Source: Stratiolaelaps scimitus | Lineage: Eukaryota > Arthropoda > Arachnida > Mesostigmata > Laelapidae | DNA length: 64,000 nt | NCBI GenBank assembly: GCA_019614645.1 | Contig: JABWDB010000013.1 | Coordinates: 7,579,501-7,643,500, forward strand | Direction of reading: 5' to 3' | Shown: positions 14,470 to 25,210 of the stretch, in pieces | Layout of the letters: the number at the start of each line of letters is the position of its first letter | Numbering within the stretch: position 1 is the stretch's first letter | Notes under the pieces: generated by a model | Seen by the model: only the letters and a program-made list of their open reading frames with translations | Databases searched by the model: none | What the model was told of the DNA's origin: nothing | Made by a program: the position numbers and the translations under genes

Positions 14470-17400
14470 ATGGCCGAGAAGGTGGACATGTCCCTCGACG
14501 ACATTATCAAGGCGAATCGAGCATCCTTCAGGACAAGCCGTGGCCGGGGAGGCTTCCGTGGACGCGGTGGCCGCGGTGCCGGCAGAGGTGCGGCCCGTGG
14601 TAGCGGCGGTAGGCCTGCCCCACGAAAGCCCGGCTTCAGCAACTCGCCCCGCAAGACGGGCTTCTCCAGCGGCGCCGGCCGCAAGTTTCCCCGAGTGAGT
14701 ATTGGTTTACGCTGAGCTGTGCTGGGACACCTGGAACTGAGCGCAACTCGTCGACTTTCGGCGAACGACTAGTTGAAACCGGCTAGCGGTGCTGTGGCCT
14801 TCCTGTGTGTAGGCCTACCTACTACGTGGACCCCGGCGGCGTTTCCGTTGGGTGTGCCAAGCGTCCCGCCAGTGGAGATTGGTTGTGCTAAACACACGCT
14901 AAGGCACAAGCGTCTCATCATCATGAAATGCAATCCATGAAAAACCCCAATTTCTAAGAGGACGAACAGATTAGATGAGCGACCAACAACAGCGAACAAC
15001 CAATACTACAGGATGTTTTCGGCAGCGAAAGGGATGGGAGGTTCTCCCCAATTCTGCTGCTCTTCTCTCAAAATCCCCCCTGAACATCAGCCGCAGAAAA
15101 TACTGGAAGATCTGAGCTCCTGCCTCTGCTGCCGGTGTCTCTGTGTGGATGGCTGTGTTGTGTTGTGAGGTGGTGATAATGATGATGGTGGCGGCGCTTC
15201 TATCTGCAATAACACAGAAACACGTCAGATGCTGCGGCATTGATAGGTCATTCTCGAAACGAACGAGGCGCTTTGAATGTAAAACCGATGCCGAACGCTG
15301 ATATGCGGCTGCAATGTACATCACATATACCGAGGAGAGCCCTGAGCCTTGAATCCGAATCATCGCATGCTTCTCAAAACCTAGCAGAGTTGACCGCCTG
15401 CAAATAGCTGCCGACGGCAGAATGATGTCCTAATAACGAGTCCGCTCGAGAAATCCTGGATTAACTGTAGGATCTGGCGTGCCAGTAGAGAAGGCAGGGG
15501 TGATATCACAGGCTGAGTTCAATTGTGTACAGTTGATTTGGTTACAGCAGCAACTAATATCATGCTACATATATATATAGATCTATCTATATATAGATAT
15601 ATGGCGATTGAGAATCTCCTTTATTTCTGTCTCAGTGTTGAGAATCTATGCTCGCTTACCCTTATTTGGTTGAGCGACAACGAGCTTGCGGCTGCTGCTA
15701 CTGCTGCTGGTCAACGAAGCCTAAACGATATTGGTGCCCGTGACAAAAAAAGCCGGCAAAAACCAACCTGCTGCTATGACGTTACGGGGGCATGTCTGCA
15801 AGCGCTAGCTAGCAGATACCGAGCAGCACTCGTCGAAACCCAGTCCTTGAGACGCGACACCGTCTGAGAGACGATGACCAATGCCTCATGCCATGTTCCT
15901 TCTCATGCCCGGATCGTAGTCTGCGTAGTCGGCACTGATTGGTCGTTGGTTAAACCGCTGGTGGTGGTGGTGTGGTGTAATAGAGAAGTCTGTGCTCTTT
16001 CGGTCACGGTTTACCGCCGTCTGTGTCTCCGTGTGTGCCTTCCTTCGAGTGGCGGCTGATCGTAGGTGGCTAAGTGCAGTGTGTGGTTCAGTTTGTGCGC
16101 CAATTCTGCGCGCTCTGATGAAGAGGGATTAATAACGTCGGATCATTGCCGGCGTCTTCGTTTGCACCTTCCGCAATGGCGGTGTGATGTTCTCTATCTA
16201 TCTGTGTATGTGTGTTGTGTGTGATGCCGCTCCTCTGCTGCTGCCGTCGCATCGTCAGTGCTGAGAACGGGGGAAGATGGATTGGGATCTCTATCATACC
16301 CACTCCCCTTTATCTATCTCTCTGTCACTCTCTTGGCGAATCGTATATCGAATCGTCTATAAAAGTTAGCAAATTATTACTGCTGCTTCTGCTGCCGCCA
16401 CCACCACCACCATCGGCACCAGCAGCAGCGATTTCGCGTTCGGGTATCAGCCAGCCGCCCAGTTCGTCCCGTCCCGTCCGTGAGTGAGTCAGTGAGCCAG
16501 GACCGCCGGCCGGCCGGCCGGCCGACCTTCAATCAGGCGGACCACAATACTCGAAACGAAACAGCATATCACCACCACTTGCCTCCTTCCTTCCCTGTTG
16601 CCGCCTCCAGCCTCGAGCTACAGCCGCATCGGCAGCGGTTCATAATGATGATGATGGTGGTGATGCGGATGAAGTTCTCATCTAGGGATGTGCGAGTGCC
16701 AATCAGTCGTTGGGTTGTTCAACCGGTCACAGACAGACGGGTGACTCAGTCAATTCGGTCGGTTCGGTGCGACATTCGACGATGTTCGTTGTTCACGAGT
16801 CCGCAGTTCGCGAGCTCGCCGGGGTGAGCATCGAGTGAACTCGAGCAATAAGGGTTATCTTCCATATTGAATACCTTCACTTCTTAGGATACTCTTGGAA
16901 AGGGCGCATCGGGCGATCGCTGGCAGCATGACAAGTTCCAGTACCGTGGAGCGGGCGGAAGCAACAACGGCGTTGGGGGACCCGCCGGCCGGGAACAGTC
17001 GTCCAAGCTGACCATCAGCAATCTCGACTACGGTGTATCGGATGCTGATATCAAGGTAAGCCAATGTGCCACGTTGGCGCTTGCTATGTATCCATCTACA
17101 TATCGACCTATCTGTATTCATATTGGCGGTTCCGGATTGGTAGCCTAGCACTTTTACCATGATAAAAAATAGTTGTTTTTGGTAACGACCCCTTGGCCTT
17201 CGTCGAGGTACGCTCCTCGATTTGGATTCGTAGTGGTAGTATTAAGCAAGTCTGTGATTTTTCCTTTGCAGGAGTTGTTCACAGAATTTGGTCCCTTGAA
17301 GAAGGCGGCCGTCCATTATGACCGGTCGGGTCGGAGCTTGGGCACAGCGGATGTTATCTTCGAGAGGCGAACTGATGCCCTGCGAGCTATAAAGCAATAC

Positions 17401-18152
17401 AACGATGTCCCTCTTGACGGTATGTTAATTTACTCGTTATAGGCTTGCCGTGATTATGTTTGTTTGCCCACACCGGTTCGACCCTTATCCAACATGAAAT
17501 GGCGAACTTGGTCTGACTTTACCCCCTTGTATCTTGACCCGTAACCAACTTTGTGCCTTGTTTCTTGCTCTTCAATTAGGCCGTCCGATGAAGATCGAGC
17601 TCATCGGTGACAAGCCGGCAGTTGCCGGCGTCGGCGGCGGTCTTGCGCGTGTTCTGGCAGGACGAATCGGCAAGAAGCCTCGCGGAGCACCCCGGAGTCA
17701 GGGCAACGAAGGCGGCAACAGACGGTACGTTTGTTTACGTTGATCTTTTCTATTTGAATATGGATTCACCCCCGTCAGCGGGAATAGTTTCCTTCTGTTC
17801 CCTACCCAAGCACTCGACGTTGTTCTGCTCTAGTAGCGTTCTCGAATATAGGCGACGACGATTTCGAGAAATTACTTGTTCGTCAGAGTTATAGAAAACC
17901 GCTACTGCTTATAAGAAACAGCGGCGGCGTCCTCACCGCCGTATGCTGAGCTTTGCATTGCGCTTGCATATATTGCATATATTATATATATATATATATA
18001 TTAATGGTGGCTGGTGGCAAGGTTGTCAATTGTTTTTTCGTTCGGACTCGTGTGTTTTTAGGGCCGGCAGTGGAAAGACCCAGGGCGGTCGAGGTGGCGG
18101 AGGCTCGCGCGGTGGTCGTAAGCCGCCAGCCAAGTCTTACGTTCATATCTAG
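14470..18152 (+). CDS. ALYREF: ALY/REF mRNA export factor, copy A, C-terminal motif lost
   Basis: Exons 14470-14694, 16888-17055, 17272-17419, 17580-17724 and 18062-18152 join in phase to 258 aa. Residues 2-16 carry the N-terminal UAP56-binding motif (DMSLDDIIK), followed by an RG-rich region. The RRM runs from about residue 115 (KLTISNL) through LGTADVIF to about 190, then a second RG-rich tail. The family normally ends [13 protein letters not shown], the second UAP56/DDX39B-binding motif; unit B has it. Here the frame passes PPAK and enters inverted 3'-flank DNA, giving SYVHI and a stop. The inverted segment also supplies an AATAAA at 18,168. ALYREF couples the TREX complex to NXF1 in nuclear mRNA export. 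Whether this copy is functional, dominant-negative or decaying is open. Its other exons are nearly identical to B (D for G at the start of exon 2, I for M in exon 3). Confidence 0.9.
14695..16887. other. ALYREF intron 1, copy A
   Basis: A 2.2 kb intron with no coding exon recognised. It contains a (GGCC)n run near 16,508-16,525 (one unit longer in B), CTG/CCA triplet-rich sequence near 16,380-16,430, and a GTGAGC at about 16,821 after a CG-rich block that could be the donor of an alternative first exon; that last point is only a guess. Confidence 0.5.
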
Positions 18153-18470
18153 GGCTCGTAACGCATTAATAAAGACAAATGTGCATCATAATAGTGTTTT
18201 TTTTATTTTACTTCTATTTCCACGCTTCCAAAGTTCGTTTTCATTCTTGGTATAAATGCGTACACTCACTCTCTGCAGTAATGTACGCGTCAGCAGCACA
18301 GCAAACTCATGATACGCTCGCTGTATGTATATGTATGTGGGTGTGTCTGTACGTTGGTGGAGTGGGTTATGTATACATTGATAATTTAATATTTGTTTGC
18401 TACTGTTTTCTTTAATATACACAATTCTTTCTGTGTTTGTCTTTGTACAAAGTTCTCCTGTTTTTTCTTG
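18136..18470 (-). other. Inverted ALYREF 3'-flank segment in unit A
   Basis: Reverse-complementing this stretch gives the sequence at about 38,067-38,387 plus 38,670-38,710 of unit B, in order, with the B-only Helitron-like insert excluded. For example AAACAGTAGCAAACAAATAT and GTATACATAACCCACTCCAC appear on the opposite strand. Unit B keeps the conserved ALYREF C-terminus, so B is the ancestral orientation and A carries the inversion. Confidence 0.9.
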
Positions 18471-20282
18471 CTTCTACAGCAGTTCTTCCTCTGCTGCTTC
18501 TAACGACTGCTACAGCAGTCGTTACTACTTAGGTAGTCAAATCGCGAAAAACTGGCAAATTAACTATTAACTTTTTGATCGGCACTAGCCCTGTTAAATA
18601 CGTTCAAAGCGTAGGGGTCGCCTCGTGGACAGGTGCACCGTAAATTTACTGAGACGAATTATCGACCTCCGCTAAATCACCGCATCAACAAACAGGGATT
18701 AGTGCAACCAGATACAACGAGCCAACTATGACTCGACAACTGGCAAATGGGTCCATTGTTCGTGGGTGTCCAATAGCAGAACGGAAACAAACGTAAGCAC
18801 GAATTCATCAACGGGCGTCTGTCAGAGCAAAGTTCCGTTAGATTATTTTCAGCATCGAGTAACTCTAAGGGTACTCGGTTAGTTCGGCGTTATTTTACGT
18901 GATGTCTCCGTTTCTCAGGCGTTCACTAAATCACTTGAACTCAATATATTCGCTCTATCTCTAACCAGGATCCTCCCCCATTTGCTGTTCTGCTATTTTT
19001 TTCCAGCAAGGCCGGCGTTCTCCAGACCCGTAGCAGTCTATGGGAGTAAAACAGCTGTGTTCTTTTTTGCAACAAAATGTCGCCGTTATAGTAAACGTGA
19101 AGTAGAAGAGTAAAATATACAAACCCTTCAGGTTTAGGTCTCACGCTCGCTAAAATCAGCCTTGCTGTTCAAATCACACATTCAGAGACTGTTTCGATTT
19201 ACGCCATAGGGTTAAGAGTGACATAGCCAGTATGCATATCAGCCTGCAAAGACACCCCATTTCAATGACATTTCCCATGACAAAACGGAAATATCAAATC
19301 ACTTCTAGGCAAGAAGAGGACCTGTGGTAGGTTATTATAAATCTAATAATACAGCTAACTGCGGTAAACAGAGAGGCCTTAGCCTAAACAGTGACGGGCA
19401 GCTAATCAAGAAGGCTCATGGTAAGTGAGACGTAACACCTGCTAGCAGGAATCACAGACAACTTCAATATTAAAATGCTCTGAATTTTAATAGCTGTGAA
19501 AAACTTTACTAAATTGTAAACAACTTTCGCCGTGATTGTCCCACCTGACATTAGCGTCCTTTGGAATAAAGTTCGTTATAAAGCCAAACCTATTTCACTT
19601 AATAGAGAGCAAGCAATAGCCAAATTTACATAAAATGTTTTTGTGACATTTAATATTATTTAGTATCTTAAAATACAACAATACACAATACAATAATTGG
19701 TGACGCAGTTGACAACGGGGTGTCAGGCCAAGGCCGTCATGGTCGGCGTTGCCTCTACCAGAATTTCTACATACATTGAAAGACATCGCCAGCCATTGTA
19801 ATTAGGCTATGAAAACGTTGTGTCAAGTTGCCATCCGACTAATATCAATGTTGTAACAGCCAATAGTGAAATCGTTCGTTCACGTAGTTATGTTTGTTTT
19901 TCAAATGAAAAACGCATAACGATTCATTACGGTTACTAGGACGCAATTGGCTGTCGTTATAATACTGTCGTAGAATATAAGAATCAACAGTTGAAATAAC
20001 GTAATTACTCAATCGATTCGAGACGATGAATGAATACAATCCTGCAGAAATACAAACTAAACTCTTGCTAAGTCGATTTGAGCTGGACTCCTGCCATCCA
20101 CCGGGCTCGAGCTATTTCGGTTGTGCGATTGATCGAGTCGTATTAACGCTCCATTATTAGTTAGATTACGAAAACTCGCACGTGTTCGGAAAAATAGATC
20201 AGAAGTTCACAATACGATCAACATGCAGCTTCTGAACCCAGTCTGAACTTTGTTCGGCTCTCCTTCGGTTTGTTTTGAGGGC
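18471..20282. other. Non-coding, unit A
   Basis: Colinear with 41,055-42,456 of unit B from about 18,544 on. No exon recognised. Compared with B it holds an extra block of roughly 400 bp (about 19,833-20,249) that contains the first of two A-specific 154-bp repeats. Confidence 0.5.
20052..20205 (+). repeat. A-specific direct repeat, first copy
   Basis: A 154-bp block beginning ACAAACTAAACTCTTGCTAA and ending GATCAGAAG, about 94% identical by eye to 21,045-21,198. Neither copy exists at the matching places in unit B. Probably a non-autonomous mobile element or a templated duplication; no terminal features identify the class. Confidence 0.85.
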
Positions 20283-20838
20283 ATGTGTTTTATGTGGTCT
20301 ATTGGTTTCATGTGGTATTGTAAGTCACTTTGGTTGAGAAACAAATCCATTTTCACTATCCTATATATTTTTTTCAGATTTAATCGTAATAAAAATAGAT
20401 CACTCAAAAAATCAGCACGCGCAGAAGATGATGCAGTACCATAAAATCGCGTGCTCATTTTCTTCGAAAGTTGTGACGGCTTCAACACTTTTATTGGCTG
20501 TCTTGGATGTCTTTGTTTATTTGAGGTTGTCGGCAGAACCTTTCGTCAATTTCCGTGGGCGTTGTCTTTATCTCGGCATGCCTTTCAGCAATATGCTGAT
20601 CGATATCTATCTCAGTGTTGTCTATTGCTGTCGGCTTGCACTCGATCTCTTGCCAGATCCTGTGTGCCTCATGCCGTTTTGGCCGTGTGCTAGGCCTGAT
20701 GTCCCTTACTTTCTTTCTTTCTTGTTTCCGGTTAGTGCTAGTATCGTTGGTACCGGTCTACTATGGACACGGATTGTAAATGGCAAAATAAATAGGAAGA
20801 TGGTCTATATTGCGATTGTAACAGGAAATTTGTCATAG
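20283..20838 (+). CDS. Putative multi-span membrane protein, copy A
   Basis: Not recognised. Two exons, 20283-20319 and 20378-20838, join in phase (498 nt, 165 aa) across a 58-bp intron with GTAAGT donor and a T-rich tract ending TTTTCAG. The spliced protein starts MCFMWSIGFMWYY, with hydrophobic segments at about residues 4-18, 45-68, 85-105 and 128-150, suggesting three or four membrane spans. Evidence for a real gene: the only indel relative to the unit B copy is one T in the polypyrimidine tract, so the spliced frame survives in both. Evidence against: about seven of the eight base differences I noted between the copies change an amino acid. An upstream coding exon is possible, since sequence before the ATG is rearranged between units. 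Confidence 0.45.
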
Positions 20839-20919
20839 GAGAGAATATCCAATTACTCGTAGCATCTATCAGAAATGATAATCTCGAAGTGGGCCACCGT
20901 GGGTGCCCAAATTGATTCC

Positions 20920-20959
<40 letters not shown>

Positions 20960-21044
20960 TTTATAATTTAGTCTTATTGTTCAATGTGGTATTGCAAGTT
21001 TTCTCTTACAAGATACATATGTGGAAGGCTACACTTGACACTGG

Positions 21045-21198
21045 ACAAACTAAACTCTTGCTAAGTCGATTGGAGCTAGACTCCTGCCATCCACAGGGCT
21101 CGAGCTATTTCGGTTGTGCGATTGATCGAGTCGTATTAACGCTCCATTATTAATTAGATTACGAAAACTCGGACGTGTTCGCAAAAATCGATCAGAAG
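21045..21198 (+). repeat. A-specific direct repeat, second copy
   Basis: Matches 20,052-20,205 in the same orientation. In unit B the flanks are joined without it (near 43,228). A (TA)n tract of about 30 bp lies upstream at 20,925-20,955. Confidence 0.85.
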
Positions 21199-22096
21199 CT
21201 GGGGTCAGCTGGAAAAAACAAAACGATGCTGCTGAAAGCATACCTAGCATATATTTTATGAATTATTATATAAAACATATGCATATGTTTTTTAATTTAT
21301 TAGTATGGTTTCTATAGCGATGTGTCAAGTGTAGCCTTTCACACATGTATGCATGTCGGACATTTCATCTTTTTAATTCCGAAATGCCCTTCATTTATTC
21401 AAATACCTTTGACAACATAGGGATATCGGATAGATGTATTTTTTTCTATGAAGACTTGAGTGGTTCCTGCGTCGAAATCGGCGCCTAGTCCGAACTCTTC
21501 TCGGTAGACAATAGGTTATGTCCATTCCAATGATATTGTTCATACCGAATTTCCTGGTTCAACGGGGTCAATTTTATCGATTCTTCTTATTCGTTGCGAT
21601 GGGCATTTGGTGCCTGCCTTGCGCGTGTAGAACATCATTCTGGCTCTGAAATGACCCCATTATAATTATCATTAATTGCTTGATCTAGAGCATGTGAAGA
21701 ATCCATATGTGAGCAATCTGTGCGCAACAGAGTCGCAAGTGATACTGTAACTTTGTGCGAACACAACACACAATGAATGCAAGGCGGAAATGTCTGTTGG
21801 CTGAATACAAAAAGCAGCTCGACTGGACACGAACTCACAGCAGAAAGACCTGATTGGATGACACCCTAAAAGCTGAATTTCTACACGGGTACGATTATCA
21901 AATGTCTTTGCAGAAGGTATTATAAGACATGTGTCTCTCTCGAGCACGCGGGAGAGATACAATCTTTGAGAACGCAAATTGTACGCCATTATCGAATAAT
22001 GACGTATTCGACGTTTGAAGTTTTTTCACATTTCAAATATCTGATAAAGTCAGGTCCAACGAAATCCGTCACTCCACATGGCTGCGGACGGAAGTT

Positions 22097-22369
22097 TTTT
22101 TCTTTTTTTTTTTCGAGCTGACCCTCAGCTGTTCCCCTATCTGACAGGCCTCAGCTCTTAACCTTTTAGGTATTACTATGAGGACCTGTCGGGGCCACCT
22201 TTGCTTATTCTCTGCCTTACTCGTACCTGACAAGAATCCTCAGATAAAGAAAGATGATAAAGAACTCCAAAGATTCTCCAAAGCGTCTGACAGGATTTGA
22301 ACCCAACACACACGTGTCCCTCCGGTCTAGTAGTCGAAGACGCCAACCACTAGACAACCATCCAGGGGA
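22097..22369 (-). mobile_element. Full-length tRNA-derived SINE with target-site duplication, unit A
   Basis: Read on the minus strand, it starts with a tRNA-like head (A-box-like TAGTGGTTGGCG, B-box GGTTCAAATCC), continues into a body ending GCTGAGGGTCAGCTCG, and ends in a poly(A) tail. It is flanked by a 15-bp direct repeat, CTGCGGACGGAAGTT at 22,082-22,096 and CTGCGGACGAAAGTT at 22,370-22,384. Copy C has an uninterrupted empty site at about 62,026-62,048. The same insertion is in unit B. Confidence 0.9.
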
Positions 22370-22500
22370 CTGCGGACGAAAGTTATGACGATTGAATTCC
22401 GCTCATTTAATTGCATCAACGGCCACCATTCCTTCGACGAAGATTATCTAGACATGATTACGCTATATGACCGTCCTAACTAATATTATATGCATAGTAA

Positions 22501-22596
22501 CGTTCCTCATAGTAATACCTAAAAAAGGTTAGGAGCCGAGGCCTGTCAGATAGAAGGGGAACAGCAGCTGAGGGTCAGCTCGAAAAAAAAAAAAAG
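22501..22596 (+). mobile_element. 5'-truncated SINE with target-site duplication, unit A
   Basis: Same family, plus strand: CTCATAGTAATACC through GAGGGTCAGCTCG and an A13 tail. Flanked by ATGCATAGTAA at 22,490-22,500 and 22,597-22,607. Shared with unit B; not found in copy C. Confidence 0.85.
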
Positions 22597-24849
22597 ATGC
22601 ATAGTAATGTGTTGCCTTAAGGTGTATGCCAAGACAATTCCCCGACGATGACTGCCGAACAATTAAGTGTTCACAATAAATGCTCTAGCAACGCTTACAC
22701 AACAGCCGACTGACATTTAAGTGGGGATCCTTCCCAGGCACCAATCGACGAGTTCCCCTGCTGCTTTGGTAATTTCTAACACATCGACCTGTCCCAGGGG
22801 AAAGGGAAAGTCGCTCGATCGGCGTTCAAGTTGGCGACGCATAGCAGCTCGAAGAACGAAATAAATCAAAGCCTTGTTGGAGCTATTGATCAATTTCGTT
22901 TCCTCCGCGCTTGGCATGGGAAGAAATGCGAAAAACGCCAAAAAAAGACGAAGTCTGCAATAATGGCAATGTCATTAATTGGCTTTCCTAATTTAAATGG
23001 AAGAAATAACTTCAGAGGTGAGCAAACGAGCCTAGAACGAAACGCAATGAACTAGTCGCTGCTTTATCTCGAATATCGATCAGTCCCGTTAAGAGAAAAG
23101 GAGAAATTGAATAGAAGAAACGTAAGTCCTTCTTTCTGGTCTTGATTCTAAACAAAACTGGGGTCATATTTCTAAACGATAAGGCAATACCGTAAAGCTC
23201 TAGGTAGCAGGGACTTGATACAAAGCAGGAGACGTCGACTATGAAATTTAAATGAAACATGGCATGAACGTCTTATAATTTTTCCTCTCGAGACTTCTTT
23301 CGAGTGCCTTACCACAACTTAGAATAATGCTTGGAAAGCTAAATCAACTATCTCAATAATCAACGATTTCAATACAAGCCAACGTTCACTTTACCTAGTT
23401 CACTTGCTGCGAATTTAATGTGTCGCCTCTTCAACGCGCAATGTGCAGTGTTCACTTACTCGCAATCGATGGTTGGAAGGTGGTTCTCCTCGTTACAGAT
23501 TGCCTTTTGAACTGATACAGCATTAGCCAGTATTAAGGCAAAGACACTCAGTCGTTTGGGCTGAGCTGATTGCTGACCCTCCCATCCAAGTGCAGGAGAG
23601 AGTGCCACTGGAATAATTGAGTGGCTCCTATCAATAGACCTGTAATCTTCGTCAACGCGACAAACAAGGCCGCTCCACTTGAATGTTACATTATCGAGTT
23701 TATGCTTCGCAACTACATCCGCGGCTTGCGAGGTAAGGTTGGTCACGAAGGAGGGCGAATATATGAAGCTGACGGACTTCGTTGAGAGGTCAGTCGACCC
23801 TTGGAGACGAGCCATTGACTTGGACCACGTGTCCTTGACAGCGATATTACTGAATAGTAGGGCATTCGAAAGTGAACAGAGCGTTGCCAGGTAACACGTC
23901 CAAATCTGCGCCATATGTAGCCCAAGTTTGCTGCTAATGTTCGGGCATTCGTCCAACGTAGAGCAGTGACCGTAGAAGGCCAATACGGCTACTCGTATAT
24001 ACTCATATTCGTAAATAGGCTTATAAATACCTTGATTAATTTCGGGCATGACCACCTTTAAGTCATCCCTGATACCTGTGTTATTTGGAAACAACGAGTG
24101 TATTATCTTTTTTGCCTGATCAACTTTGAGTATCGCTTCTAAGTAGGAGGTCGATAACTTAAGGTCTTCTTCAATTATAATACTAGGTTTTCCGTGCGCA
24201 ACATCGCGTAAGCGAGCATCTGCGGATAGAGCAGCTTGGATAGACTTGGAAACTCCTTTACATTCCTTTGTATCATTTTTTTCCGCTTCTCAAGATGTCG
24301 AATAATGAACGGGTAGCCTATTTCACTTTGGTCCAGCAGGGTAGCATCAGTTTCGCCATGGCGCCATCACAGTTCGCTGAAATCAAAATCAATGACTGGT
24401 ATTGGCTTTGGGAAAAACCTTCCTTCCTGGGACAATATTAATAGGAGATCTCGCATTAGCGAATCAGACCATATAAAGCTTCGACCATATTAATGGATTG
24501 TCCGATACTTTCATTGGTCCAACCGTGCCGACAAGGTTCTATTGATGAAAGCATCCGAAAAGAATTCACTTCTACCCAAAGATAGCAACAACAAACTGCT
24601 TAAGTCATATTTATTGCCTAACACTGACTCTAAATGTTCTACCGTCACTTATATATTGCAACCTTTCATTCAAGCGATAAGACTGTTACTGTAATACTAT
24701 GCTAAAATCGAGAAAAAAATGGCAGCAATCAAGAACTGGCGTTCACTGCACAACGAGCAATGAGTCTTTAGCAGGGCTCCATTTTAGCTCTAGTAAAGAA
24801 TAAGCGGGAAATAAAATATTAATATTATATTGCAGAAAAATATTGCTCC

Positions 24850-24932
24850 GCCCGCGTGCATGACGTTGTGGGTAAGGGAGGCAGTATTAAAGAGAGCTTT
24901 GTGGTGTCGGAGGTTCAAACCTGAGTGGAGCC
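24850..24932 (+). repeat. tRNA-like SINE head, second family, unit A
   Basis: GTGGGTAAGGGAGGCAG followed by GGAGGTTCAAACCTGAGTGG has the spacing of Pol III A and B boxes. The same block recurs at 46,881-46,965 and, in decayed form, at 58,484-58,560. Confidence 0.5.
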
Positions 24933-25148
24933 ATATTTACTTTTATGGATAGTATCTCCGCAATAAGACTTGAACACGTAGTAGTAGTAGTAGCAACTAG
25001 TGTGGTCTGCGGCACAGCTGCCACTGCGCAGAAAGCAAGGCACCATACACCCCCTCTGTGCGTCATGAATACTGCGCGTTTATATACACGGAGCTTTCTA
25101 CAGACATCCTAGTGACCAAGTAGTCGTTTAAAGGCGGACAGATCCCAG

Positions 25149-25210
25149 CTTCCCTTCTCTCTCATCCTAGATTTCCTGTCTAGGAAATCTGGGATGAGAG
25201 AGAAGGGAAG
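25149..25210. repeat. Near-perfect 29-bp inverted repeat, unit A
   Basis: Arms 25,149-25,177 and 25,182-25,210 pair with one mismatch around a 4-nt loop (left arm starts CTTCCCTTCTCTCTCATCC). It lies in intron 4 of the mosaic gene copy and is also present, slightly diverged, in unit B near 47,157-47,219. Confidence 0.9.

Noticed and set aside
14128..14684. Minus-strand frames opposite ALYREF exon 1 (64 and 114 aa), identical in both units
   Set aside because: They are the antisense of the RG-rich exon; conservation is explained by the coding strand and promoter.
15523..16827. Several 90-115 aa frames in ALYREF intron 1, repeated in unit B
   Set aside because: Triplet repeats and GGCC runs create them, frames differ between A and B through indels, and splicing of flanking exons explains the region.
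22287..22369. Possible genuine tRNA gene on the minus strand
   Set aside because: Pol III boxes are present, but the sequence continues into a repeated body with A-tail and TSD, and no sound cloverleaf is apparent: it is a SINE head.
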